NCBI GenBank assembly: GCA_019454045.1
Contig: SKCR01035557.1
Coordinates: 148,403-212,402, forward strand
From: Zanthoxylum bungeanum
Taxonomy: Eukaryota > Streptophyta > Magnoliopsida > Sapindales > Rutaceae
Direction of reading: 5' to 3'
Length of the DNA stretch: 64,000 nt
Shown here: positions 24,029-36,129 of the stretch, one piece after another
How positions within the stretch are numbered: the stretch's first letter is position 1
How the letters are laid out: each line of letters opens with the position of its first letter
Position numbers and translations under genes: made by a program
The notes under the pieces: generated by a model
What the model saw: only the letters and a program-made list of their open reading frames with translations
Databases searched by the model: none
What the model was told of the DNA's origin: nothing

Positions 24029-24932
24029 TAGGGGTGTGCATCGGTCGGTTCGGTCGGTTAGTCTTTGATTTTTTTAACCGTAACTGAAATTTTCGGTTAA
24101 ATAAAAGTGTGACCAATTTAACCAATTTATGACACATAACCATTAACCAATTAACCATTATATTTCGGTCGGTTATGGTTAATTCGGTTATTAACCAATC
24201 CAATAAATTAAAATTTAATATTTTTTATAATTTTTAATTAGTAAAATTATATATGATGTACGTCGGTTCTACCGATTTTTTTCGAACGTTTCAACCGATC
24301 AAACCACTGACACATTAAATTTTTTGGATCATTAATTCGATCACATATATGATTCTAAAAATACCGATTCTAACTAACATTTGATTAAATATATCTATAT
24401 TTAATTACATGTGAGAGAAATATTTTTTAAACCCTCGATGATTGTCACGGCCTCAGATTTCCTTCCAAACCTGCCATGTTAGAAATTTTAAGGGTCACGA
24501 ATTCACCACGATGCAAAATCTACACATTTGAAATTTTATGTATTTTTACCTTTAAATTCTTGAGAGAAATTAAAGAGAGTCAAAACCAAGCTGTTAATGC
24601 AGTTTGTCATTTGAATTTTATCAATTTTATTTTCGGGTAGTATTATCAATTCAATATAACTACAATCAATTGAGAGTTTCCATGCAAACTATCTTAACTC
24701 TAAAAAATTAAAGGATTCACACGCGCTAATATATATATATATATATATGGTTTAATGTCGGTTAAGCGGTCGGTTCGGTTATACGAATCTCATAACCGTA
24801 ACCGAACCGAATAACCGAAAAGTTAAAAATTTTAACCGCAAAAACCGATTTAACTGAATTAACCGAACCGTAATAAAAAATGGGTCGGAACGGTTCGATT
24901 AATCGGTTAAAACCGATTAATGCACACCTCTA
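24029..24932. mobile_element. Non-autonomous hAT element, 904 bp
   Basis: The 8-bp flanks CTCATGGT (24021-24028) and CTAATGGT (24933-24940) match at 7 of 8 bases. Terminal inverted repeats are TAGGGGTGTGCAT and TAGAGGTGTGCAT. The subterminal regions carry many CGGTT/AACCG motifs in both orientations, as expected for transposase binding sites. No transposase frame is present; a TA repeat lies near 24730-24750. Removing it rejoins the Athila-like gag. Confidence 0.88.
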
Positions 24933-24940
24933 CTAATGGT

Positions 24941-25073
24941 GAGGATATTTTCTGAGCAAATCCTTGTATCATTCCCAAGCTTCGCAGAGGGACTCTGAGT
25001 CATGTTGCACAAAGAATGTAATGTCATTCCTTAGCTTTGCAGTTCTAACTGGTGGAAAATATTTTGCAAGAAT
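24941..25073 (-). pseudogene. Athila-like gag fragment between two insertions
   Basis: Minus-strand translation continues the gag core from 34482 (NTLATKFL) with a stretch ending near FAQKIS at 24941. It matches the position of the capsid segment that follows WNTLATKFL in Athila gag. It is bounded by TSD AGAAT on the right and the hAT TSD on the left. Confidence 0.75.
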
Positions 25074-27682
25074 TGTTGGGGTTTTAAAGGGGAATATCGG
25101 TAATGCAGCGGAAATGCGGAAAATCGAAATTTTCCGATTTTAAAATTTTTCTCGGATCAATTAAATAAACTTATTTATTTAATTATCCAATTATCAAATT
25201 CTGAAAAATTACAAAAGAGATCAAATTTCTTAGTAATTACCAAATTGCCCCAAAACTTTGTAAATTGATTATTTTAGCCCAAAAATTATCAAATATAATT
25301 TTGGATGATTCTAAATCATTTCTAAAATATTTTTCAACACATCTAATACATCAAAATCAGATTTCACACAAATCCCCAATTTTTTAGTAATTGTCGTGAG
25401 CACTCCAAATTTTCAAGTAATTGTATTTTGGTCTTTTTTGTTCAAAACATGCCAAGATCAAATCCAATCAACCCAAGAATTTACATGCATCATATTCATA
25501 TCATAATACATCACATATATGAAAATCCCCAAATTTGGAGTGGGTTATGAACCCTAATTTTTCAATTTCATGAAATTATCAAATTTCACCAAATTTACAA
25601 AATCCAACACTTTAATCCATTCAATACTTCAAAAATCTAGCCTCACCACTTTGAAACAACTCTAGAATAATTCTAGGTCACCCAGGAGTGGCTCAAAAAC
25701 TCTAGAATGGCAACTTGATTTCCAAAGAATCAAAAGTAAAGCTTTGAAACCATTTCAAGCTTACTTACATGCATCAATCTTTCATCAAAGTTCACAACCA
25801 AAATAAACACAAACTATAAGAAGAGAGACAACACCAAAGCAACATAAAATGACGTTAAGCATGTTAGAAACAATTTTCATGTTGAAGACTTTGAAGAATA
25901 ATTTACAAAACCATGATTTTCCAAGCCATCTTCCTTTAGCCTTCAAGCTTTTCTCTCAACTAATTTTGTATTATGTTTGGTGTCTAATGAACTTTTTTAA
26001 ACCCTAAAAGTGAAACAAAACAATATATACCTTCACCAAAAGGAGCCTTGGCCGAATTTGATGTAGTATAAAATATATAGATATTATTTTTTGTTCCATT
26101 TAAAGTTTCTTTAATCAACTTGCAACTTGAATCATTACAACTTTAATGAAATTCAACAAGTTAATAAAAGCAACTCAAAAATATAACAATTATATTTGTT
26201 TAAGGTGTTGGCCGAAATTTACAATAAATGAAAGGAAATTGATATTTCATTTTTAACAATTTAAAATAAATATCCAAGGAAGTCAAATTCAATTTGACAA
26301 CATTTTCCTTTAATGTAAAGTCAAAAATTTACACTAATAATCATTTCCTAACTTTATTATTTCATAAGATATTTATATTTTAATTATATTAATTATTTAA
26401 TAATTAAATAATTAATTAATTAATTAAATATAAATATCTCAAATATATATTATATTTACTTTAAATATCTCAAATACATATATAAATGATATATGTCAAA
26501 TACCTTTATTTGACAATTTATTAATGTGTATTTAATAATATCTTATATTAAATACAAATACACATTAATTAGGAAATGACGGTTCGGCCCGTTTGCATGT
26601 ATTTTTCGTTTAACGTTTAAACGATTTATAAATAATCATCATTATTCATAAAAGTCGCCCTAGTGCTCTACGAGTATATTTCATTAGTGAGACTCTCTAG
26701 ATTCAGGTATATCCGTCACAAAATCCAATTTCGTGTCCATAATTCACCTACCCGTAAATTATGACGACTACAGATAAACTAGTTGAATCATACAGGTCGA
26801 GGTCATTGCATTTGTATAATCCATCCGTCACAGGTATCCGGATAATACCATAGATATAGATGTAAACGTCAAATCTCTATAGGTATTATCTCGTCGACGT
26901 ATCTATTAGCAATCTCTAAATAACACTCGGAACTTAGTTCCGAAGTATACTGTGGCCACAGATTTAACAGACTGCTAATCGCATATGGACTACCTATGCT
27001 CTGTACACAGAACTGACGGATTCTATCTTGACACAAATATGATATCCTGAGGATCGGTCCACACCCAACAAACATGCGGAAGTCTGATCTAAATAGATCG
27101 GTGATGTGACTGCCATCTAAGTGTGGAAGATGTCTCATACATCCACAGTTGTATCTCAAGTCGAAGGACCACTATGCTACTCAACCCGAGAAGATTCTTA
27201 TTGACGTTGGTGTACCATCCATTAAGAATCTTCGGTGAGTCGTTCAGTGTTTATCCACTATAAACACCTACATATTTATACGAGTCTCCCCAGACTCATA
27301 GTTCATTGGGATAAACCATCGGACCAAGTCTCGATATACGACATGTACCGGTCTCAACGGATTTGACTAACCGACCCGTGTTAGTGAATCTTGACTAGGA
27401 ACAATATTTGATAATATACATTTAGCAGTGACACTTCCCAATGTCAATTACAAACTAGCTTTGTAAATGTGTACTGCATTATATATTATCAGGCCTTTGT
27501 CTAATATATACGTATCACTAAACCATATTTAGTTTCAATCTAATTGTAATCAGATCGAATACGTATATAAAAACAATAGGTGCAACCATAAATAAGTAAT
27601 ATTATGGAAAAATTGATTGTTAATATTCATGAATCAGACATAAATACGGAGCGGATTGGCGCTCTGAGCACCAACCTCAACA
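25074..27682 (-). repeat. 3' LTR of the initiator-Met-PBS element
   Basis: 2609 bp, closely similar to 31864-34481 throughout with small indels. The minus-strand open frame 26869-27159 recurs in the other LTR but has no known domain. Confidence 0.88.
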
Positions 27683-27700
27683 ATTTCTCCCACTTGCTCT
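27683..27700 (-). other. Polypurine tract
   Basis: Minus-strand AGCAAGTGGGAGAAAT lies directly before the 3' LTR start TGTTGAGG. The core AGTGGGAG recurs four more times in the internal region. Confidence 0.78.
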
Positions 27701-30700
27701 TGTGCCAATCCATTGTATCATATATACATCTCAATGTGCATCGTATACACATAGCCCTCAAAAGCTCACCTAGCACTTAAGAGGTAGGCAACAAGAAGTA
27801 AGTTCGCTATAACATAATGAGTTTGTCAAACAAACCCAATCGTTTCCCATAGCCAGTATCTTTCATATTTTGTAGAATCTAAATTATACATTAATATGAA
27901 TCAGACACTACATCAGTATTGTGCTACATCTACTGAGTTGTCCAAGTATTCAGGGATCAAATCCAAAATACTATGCAGACAACCGCAAGCACAACACCAA
28001 TATAAAACTTCTAATTTATAAGGTCACTATGCAACTTCATAAGTCAATACTTTATAAGTTGCATCTAATTCCACTTAATAGTAGAATCATTTGTGACACT
28101 CCCACTGTATCTTTTGTGACTCTTTATGACGTAGACTGTCTAACGTCATAATTAGTCTCAAAATTAATATGACCCTAATGGTTGAAGACTGTATTCTCCA
28201 TGAATTAGAAACTCGTTCTTAATATCTCAAAGATCACAAAGAACATGTTTCAAGATCTATCATATGGTCTATAGGATATCAAAATAACTCGTAACAATTA
28301 CGATTAAATCGATATCTACAATCGCATATAATAAAGTATTTATTATGTCATCATCAAATGATACATAAGATTGATTAGACATTCTAATCAATATCTATTT
28401 CGAAAAAGGAATCATCATTTACGAAAGATGAATACTTTATATAAGACACACAATAACTGTCCAACAGTTATACTAACTATCATACAGATAGCCTAGTTAT
28501 GTCCTTTATTAGATCATATCTAATGTACGAATAATAGGAGTATCTCACAAGTCTCTTGGTTTTATATCTTATATAAAACTTTATATCGAATATAACAGAG
28601 ACCACTCCCACTGTTTTCACGGAGAGTAAAGAAGACTTAGGTAAATCTTTATCCTCACAAACATCTCATTATTACTATAATAATGATAATGTTGTTAGGA
28701 TAATAACACTAGAAAGTAATTTGTACGCTCCCACTAACCCTTCAAACACATATGTATTCTCTATACTTTGACAAGATCAGACAATTTGACGATATCAAAA
28801 ACAGAGAACACAAATTTCCGGAAGACTTATCCGAGTCTATAATAGGCTCTATAAGCTACAATATTAAACTGCGATCTCAGCAGAACACAAACTTTAGGGC
28901 CATTTCAGAATGTACTCTTCAAACTAAGAAATCACAACTGATATCTTATTTGAATAAGCCATTCAAAAATGTCACTTTGCATTCTTTAGCCAAAATGTAC
29001 AGTTTAATATCAACATTAACCAAAATATCTTAAATTGTTCAATCAGTGCTACTAAAGATAAGTTTCCTCAGAATCTACAATAGATTGCTGAGTGTAAATT
29101 TTCTCATTGTCATACTGTAAAGGTCAAACCTTTAATAAGCTCACACTGCTTTTGTTGCACAAATCATGAACTAATTCATAATTAAAGCTTAATCAAGTTC
29201 AAAACTTGATCGTAGTAAGCTATGAACAATCTTAGATCTATGGTTCAATGGTGAACTTCCAGAATCGATATCAAATATCGCTTCTATTATAAGTTATAGG
29301 ATAATTTTCTTCAATAAGAAAACAACATAACCATTAAGTATCAAATACTCGTAAATGATTATGTTATCATATTGGACTTGTACGGAAGATGTATAAGGGT
29401 TGTTTCATCTTATTAATTACGTATTTCCATTTATATTTATCATTCTCACATTTGACGTCAATAAGTCAAGTCTTTTCTAAAATGGTTAACATCTGATGTT
29501 ACACACCAAGTAATAAAAAAAATTTATTACTTAGGATCGTAGGAAAGATATTCTATCAAATAGAATACAATATTATTAAAATAGAATAAATGATAAACTT
29601 TTACTTATACCTCCAAGGTGTAAGTAATTTCCATTATAATAACTATTATATAAAAGAAAGATTCAAATCTCAAACTTTTCAAGATTCAGATTTTCTACCT
29701 ATACATATCATATATGTAACTATAGAAATTAATGGAACCTAAATTAAAAAGATGAACTAGTGTTACTGGAGCATATCCCCACGAGTATTGAAACTAATTC
29801 GATAACATTCAATATCAAACGAATCAAATCATATAAGATTCGACTGCTCCCACTACTCAATTCCATCAAGATGGAATCATGGAAGAATAATATTGAATAA
29901 GAATGATATTCACTTAATAACCTTAGAACTAATTGCTTTAAATTCATATGTTTGATCGTATCAAAGATCTTTGAACAGTTCAAAGACATGTAATGAATTT
30001 TAAGGATAGAGTTCTCAAAAAACTTCAGATTGAATATATTTGAACAAGTCAAAAATGTTCAATCTATGTTTCATCAGACAGATTGAAAGTTCTTGATACT
30101 TTCAAGACGTTCAATATGTGTTCCTTCAGAAAAACGTAACTAAGTTAGGACAATTCACAAACTAAGTTACGAAGTAAAGAAAACTACCTTAAGCAATTAC
30201 AATTCATTAAACTACTACATACATCTTATGTATCAGTTAAATAAATCTGGTGGTCCAATGACAATCATTGGTTAAACGAGATCTTAATCACCTTCCTGAA
30301 TACAATATTCATTAAATGGATAAGGATGTGTGTTGTGATCTCGTATCAAACCATCATTTACCATACATAATAAGCATATAATGTTTAAATGATTAAACTC
30401 ATAAAGCACCGTTCTAAATTATTTACTTTTACCGAATAATTTTTCTTAATGTTTATCTTTACGTCAATGACACTACTAGTTATATTTAAAATATATAACA
30501 ATTGTTTATAAAGAACAAATAACTATCCAATAGTCGCAAGTTCCGATATCAAATATCAAAACAACATCGTAACTAATATTTTAAATAACTAGACGGGAGA
30601 TCTGGTATCCAATACCTATAGTTATAGTATTGTGAAAATCGATATTTTCTATACACAACTATACGCATCTTCTTTCTTTAACTTTACTATTTGCATTCAA

Positions 30701-31848
30701 CTATTCACAACAATTACAAATAACTGATTAGCAAATTGTGTCAGACACATTGCCCCTAAAGGTCATTAAAGCTAAGAAACGTCATTACTGGATAAACAAA
30801 TACCTAATGAGGCTTTCTTAATGCCAGTCAAGAATCTCGAGACACGAACTAATTCAAGTCAATTCTTACTGCATAAGAAACTATTCTCTCTAAAGTATTA
30901 TATCCTAAAAGGGATATCTACCTAGATTATCTATCATGACTTAGAAACTAAGTCATTAACCATCTTGATTTTTCAAGAAAATCGGAAAAACAGTTCCCGG
31001 TGGTTTAGACCAATCTAATAATATCATAGTCTAGTAGTATCTAGAACATATTCTAGAATAACTGCAACCAAGAGTCAAGTCAGATAACATATCAAAATAT
31101 GTGTGCAGTAAATAAAAGTTCAATTCTATATAATCAATAGAATAAGGAAACAAACAAACGACAATTTCCATAATAATACACACTGCCTAAGTTATGGATT
31201 TTTTAAACTTAGAAGTGTCTCTCATTATTTACGTAATACCGTAATCCCCAACGGAAAAAGAGAATTCAATAATTAAATTGAATTCCATAATGGGAAGTGG
31301 ACCACATGAATATATTTTGACTCACAGCTGAGGCACGGTCTCGCCTACGTATATTCATCAGGTAGACAACTCATTTGTCAATCACTCAATAGTGACTCCT
31401 GGGTTTCCGGTCCTGGTCGTTTCTCGTTGTGACTGCTAAGGCTGCCCACAAAGATGTACCAAGGTTAAACTCGTCAATGATAAATCAAGATACTTACGTA
31501 ATACTGACAACTAGGGCACGTTCAGGATTGCGCTTTCGCTTGAATTTATCTAGTATCTGACATACATCCGGTATAAATAAATCTATATCGGCTACACCCT
31601 CACAGTAGAGGCACGGTCTCGGATGTAGTCACGGAAAAATATTCATAAACCGTATTGACAAGACGGACCATGTAATATGCATCAAATACATAAATTACAT
31701 AAAACATTATTATTTAGGGATTTTCCGCAAAAGATTCTTTTAATTTATTTAATCAAATTAAATAAATACATGCATGCAACAAGTAAAGAATAAATTAAAC
31801 ATTTAATTTAATAGGCATAATCATATTAGGGTGGCCAGAATCAGACTC

Positions 31849-31860
31849 GCTCTGATACCA
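31849..31860 (-). other. Primer binding site, initiator tRNA-Met
   Basis: Minus-strand TGGTATCAGAGC, 3 bases from the 5' LTR end. It complements the 3' end of plant initiator tRNA-Met, the usual primer of copia and many Ty3 elements. Confidence 0.9.
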
Positions 31861-31863
31861 TTT

Positions 31864-34481
31864 TGTTGGGGTTTTAAGGGGGAATATCGGTAACGCAGCG
31901 GAAACGCGGAAAATCAAAATTTTCCGATTTCAAAATTTTTCTCGGATCAATTAAATAAACTTATTTATTTAATTATCCAATTATCAAATTCTGAAAAATT
32001 ACACAATAGATCAAATTTCTTGGTAATTACCGAATTGCCCCAAAACTTTGTAAATTGATTATTTTAGCCCAAAAATTATCAAATATAATTTTGGATGATT
32101 CTAAATCATTTCTAAAATGTTTTTCCAACACATCTAATGCATCAAAATCAGAGTCACACACAAATCCCCAATTTTTGAGTAATTGCTGTGAGCATCCCAA
32201 ATTTTCAAGTAATTGCATGTTGGTCCATTTTGTTCAAAACATGCCAAGATCAAATCCAATCAACCCAAAAATTTACATGCATCATATTCATACCATAATA
32301 AATCACATATATGAAAAGCCTCAAATTTGGAGTGGGTTATGAACCCTAATTTTTCAATTTCATCAAATTGTCCAATTTCACCAAATTTACAAAATCCAAC
32401 ACTTTAATCCATTCAATACTTCACCAATCTAGCCTCACCACTTTGAAAAAACTCTAGAATAATTCTAGGTCACCAATTAGTGGCTCAAAAACTCTAGAAT
32501 GACAACTTGATTTCCAAAGAATCAAAAGTAAAGCTTTGAAACCATTTCAAGCTTACTTACATGCATCAATCTTTCATCAAAGTTCACAACCAAAATAAAC
32601 ACAAACTATAAGAAGAGAGACAACATCAAAGCAACACAAAATGATGCTAAGCATGTTAGAAACAATTTTCATGTTGAAGACTTTGAAGAATAACTTACAA
32701 AACCATGATTTTCCAAGCCATCTTCCTTTAGCCTTCAAGCTTTTTTCTCAACTACTTTTGTATTATGTTTGGTGTCTAATGAACTTGTTTTAAACCCTAA
32801 AAGTGAAACAAAATAATATATACCTTCACCAAAAGGAGCCTTGGCCGAATTTGATGTAGTATAAAATATCTAGATATTATTTTTTGTTTCATTTAAAGTT
32901 TCTTTAATCAACTTGCAACTTGAATCATTACAACTTTAATGAAATTCAACAAGTCAATAAAAACAACTCAAAAATATAACAATTATATTTGTTTAAGGTG
33001 TTGGCCGAAATTTACAATAAATGAAAGGAAATTGATATTTCATTTTTAACAATTTAAAATAAATATCCAAGGAAGTCAAATCCAATTTGACAACATTTTC
33101 CTTTAATGTAAAGTCAAAAATTTACACTAATAATCATTTCCTAACTTTATTATTTCATAAGATATTTATATTTTAATTATATTAATTATTTAACAATTAA
33201 ATAATTAATTAATTAATTAATTATAAATATAAATATCTCAATATATGTATTATATTTACTTTAAATATCTCAAATACATATATAAATGATATATGTCAAA
33301 TACCTTTATTTGACAATTTATTAATGTGTATTTAATAATATCTTATATTAAATACAAATACACATTAATTAGGAAATGACGGTTCAGCCCGTTTGCATGT
33401 ATTTTTCGTTTAACGTTTAAACGATTTATAAATAATCATCATTATTCATAAAAGTCGCCCTAGTGCTCTACGAGTATATTTCATTAGTGAGACTCTCTAG
33501 ATTCAGGTATATCCGTCACAAAATTCAATTTTGTGTCCATAATTTACCCACCCTTAAATTATGACGACCACATATAAACTAGCTGAATCATACAGGTCGA
33601 GGTCATTGTATACGTATAATCCCTCCGTCACAGGTATCCGGATAATACCAAAGATATAGATGTAAACGTCAAATCTCTATAGGTATTATCCCGTCGACGT
33701 ATCTATTAGCAATCTCTAAATAACACTCGGAACTTACTTCCAAAGTATAATGTGGCCACAATTTAACAGATTGCTAATCACATATGGACTACCTATGCTC
33801 TGTACACAGAACTGACGGATCATATCCTGACACACACAGAATATCCTGAGGATTGGTCCACACCCAACGAACAAGCGGAGGTCTGATCTAAATAGATCGA
33901 TGATGTGACTGCCATCAAAGTGTGGATGATGTCTCATACATCCACAGTGGTATTTCAAGTCGAAGGACCACTATGCTACTCAACCCGAGAAGATTCTTAT
34001 TGACGTTGATGTACCATCCATTAAGAATCTTCGGTGAGTCGTTCAGTGTTAATCCACTATAAATACCTACACGTCTATACGAGTCTCCCCAGACTCATGG
34101 TTCATTGGGATAAACCATCGGACCAAGTCTCGATATACGACATGTACTGGTCTCAATGGATTTGACTAACCGACCCGTGTTAGTGAATCTTGACCAGGAA
34201 CAATATTTGATAATATACATTTAGCAGTGACACTTCCCAATGTCAATTACAAACTAGTTTTGTAACTGTGTACTGCATTATATATTATCAGGCATTTGTC
34301 TAATATATACATATCACTAAACCTTATTTAGTTTCAATCTAATCGTAATCAGATCGAATACGTATATAAAAATAAGAGGTGCAACCATAAATAAGTAATA
34401 TTATGGAAAAATGGATTGTTTGTATTCATAAATCAGACATAAATACGGAGCAGATTGGCGCTTTGAACACCAACCTCAACA
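31864..34481 (-). repeat. 5' LTR of the initiator-Met-PBS element
   Basis: 2618 bp, starts TGTTGGGGTTTTAAGG and ends ACCTCAACA in plus-strand reading, followed by TSD AGAAT. Confidence 0.88.
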
Positions 34482-34887
34482 AGAATTTGGTGGCTAGAGT
34501 GTTCCAAGTTGTGATGGAACCTGCTGGTAGTGAATGTAGCCAAGCCTTAGCTCCGTCTTTCAAGGAATATAGAAAAACACGCAGTCTCATTGCTTCTTCA
34601 GCTGCTCGGTTGTAATTGAAAGTGCCGTAAACTTCCATGAAGTTGCTGATGTGTGCATTAGGATATTCAGTTGCATTCCCCCCAAACTGAACTGACTGCT
34701 GAATCATCTGGATGCATGTTTTGATATCACACGCATTTGATGGTAATGGAGGAAGTACAATACATGAAATGAAGCCATCAACCACAAGAATAGTTCTGTC
34801 TCGAATGGGAATTGGCGGTGCAACTTCCAAAGGTTCAGGTTCCATGTTGATTAGTGTTTCTTGGCTTTCTCGCATTTCCCTTCTCAA
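34482..34887 (-). pseudogene. Athila-like gag, N-terminal part
   Basis: The minus-strand frame from 34887 reads MIQQSVQFGGNATEYPNAHI, then FYSLKDGAKAWLHSLPAG, then ITTWNTLATKFL, the Retrotrans_gag core of Athila elements. It stops being gag at 34482, where the TSD and LTR begin; the continuation is at 25073. The frame itself continues into LTR sequence by chance. The start at 34887 is the first ATG of the open frame; the true start may lie further upstream in the leader. Confidence 0.88.
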
Positions 34888-35060
34888 TTATCCGATGGTT
34901 CTTTCAATTCTGGGTCAAGCGGTCGAATTTCAAAGCTTCTGGTTCGTCTCATGTAGTGTCTGAGAACCTGAAACACAAGAAAACAAAAACAATAAGTAAA
35001 AAGAAATTAGATACAAGTAACGGTATCTAACCTCAAAACTAATAGTGAAAGATAAATAAG

Positions 35061-35078
35061 TCCCCGGCAACGGCGCCA
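35061..35078 (-). other. Primer binding site of the Athila-like element, tRNA-Asp type
   Basis: Minus-strand TGGCGCCGTTGCCGGGGA, 6 bases inside the 5' LTR end (35085). Same site type and same spacing as in the array element after LTR A, which supports a common lineage. Confidence 0.88.
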
Positions 35079-35989
35079 AAAACTTGACCGACGTAATCAC
35101 ACGCGTATAACGCAAGCGCACATATCGTTCAAGTAGTATAAAAAGTATCGATCCCACGAGGACTTAATACATAAGCTATTAATTTATGAAGCCAAAATTT
35201 TATAGTTATCTAATGGATTGGTTGTTTGATTGGATGGTGACTTTAAACTTAAAACAAGTAAATTAAACAACGCGAAAGTAAATTAAAGGAAAATTCAATA
35301 TTATTAAACTATCCAAGGTTGTGACCCCTTCCAATATCTTTTTAAAGATGAAGTGGTTATTTTACGTTTGTGCAATATATTGGTTTATTAACATGAAACA
35401 TGAATTTATGCAAAAACCTCTTCCGATGGTCAGATACAAATACCTAGAATAACCCAATTAATCATTTTCTTATTTCAACCAAGTTATCTGAATTCATTAA
35501 TATTAAGTTCCAATTATGGCTACCCCCGTCCGACAGGTATATTCATATCATGTAAGGAAATCTATTAAATGGTTATCTATCGTCAAGGAAGATCATGGGC
35601 TATTGAGTCTAAGGCTTAAACCTAAAATCCCTTTTCCAAGTTCATTTTAAGTTTACCAGATCAATCTTATTAATGGCCAGTTAACAAGAAACATTAAGAC
35701 TAAGGCTTAATAAATAAAAATTTATATTACCCAAACTATAAAATAACCCTTTATAAACCAGTGATATTGGAATTCATCACAACCCTAGATAAAGGGTTTA
35801 GTTACTACACATATCTAAGATTAGTAAAAGCTTAAATAAAGTAAATGACATAAAGTAAATGCTGGAAAGTAAATGCTGAAAATTAAAAAATGAAAAGTAC
35901 AATAAAAGAAAATGATGGGGGTTAGAGGATCCACTTTTATTACTTATATTTTAGATATCTCTCTTATTATAATGTATTAACTTAGCGTG

Positions 35990-36129
35990 ATATTACCAAC
36001 CGACCATATAGGCGGTATCCTAATTAAGTCAAATTTATAATTAATTTCAACCGACCATACAGGCGGTATCCATGTTTAGTCAGGTTAATACCAATTTTAT
36101 TAAGTCCAACCGACCATAAAGGCGATATC
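35990..36129. repeat. Three units of about 54 bp in the Athila-like LTR
   Basis: CAACCGACCATA, then AGGCGGTATCC, repeats near 35996, 36050 and 36104. The third unit was hit by the solo LTR and resumes at 38643. Confidence 0.75.

Larger units (their letters stand above)
27683..31863 (-). mobile_element. AT-rich internal region without coding capacity
   Basis: No gag, protease, RT or integrase can be read on either strand; all frames are short. Recognisable items are the PPT (27683), four further CTCCCACT octamers (28099, 28605, 28728, 29847), two copies of GAGGCACGGTCTCG (near 31331 and 31611) in a more GC-balanced leader part (31310-31660), and the PBS at the right end. Confidence 0.7.
25074..34481 (-). 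mobile_element. Non-coding LTR retrotransposon with initiator-Met PBS
   Basis: Flanked by perfect TSD AGAAT (25069-25073 and 34482-34486). The LTRs (25074-27682 and 31864-34481, about 2.6 kb each) run TGTTGGGG to CTCAACA in plus-strand reading. The PBS (minus TGGTATCAGAGC) sits by the right LTR and the PPT by the left LTR, so the element points left. The 4.2-kb internal region is AT-rich with no retroelement domain on either strand, so it resembles a large non-coding derivative dependent on another element. Confidence 0.88.

Noticed and set aside
26869..27159. A minus-strand ORF conserved in three LTR copies (also 33734-33958 and 37867-38100)
   Set aside because: Conservation is at DNA level within LTRs. 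The frames end at different places and show no known motif.
31849..31860. Possible tRNA gene
   Set aside because: Only the 3' 12 bases are complementary to initiator tRNA-Met. It is a PBS next to an LTR, not a tRNA.
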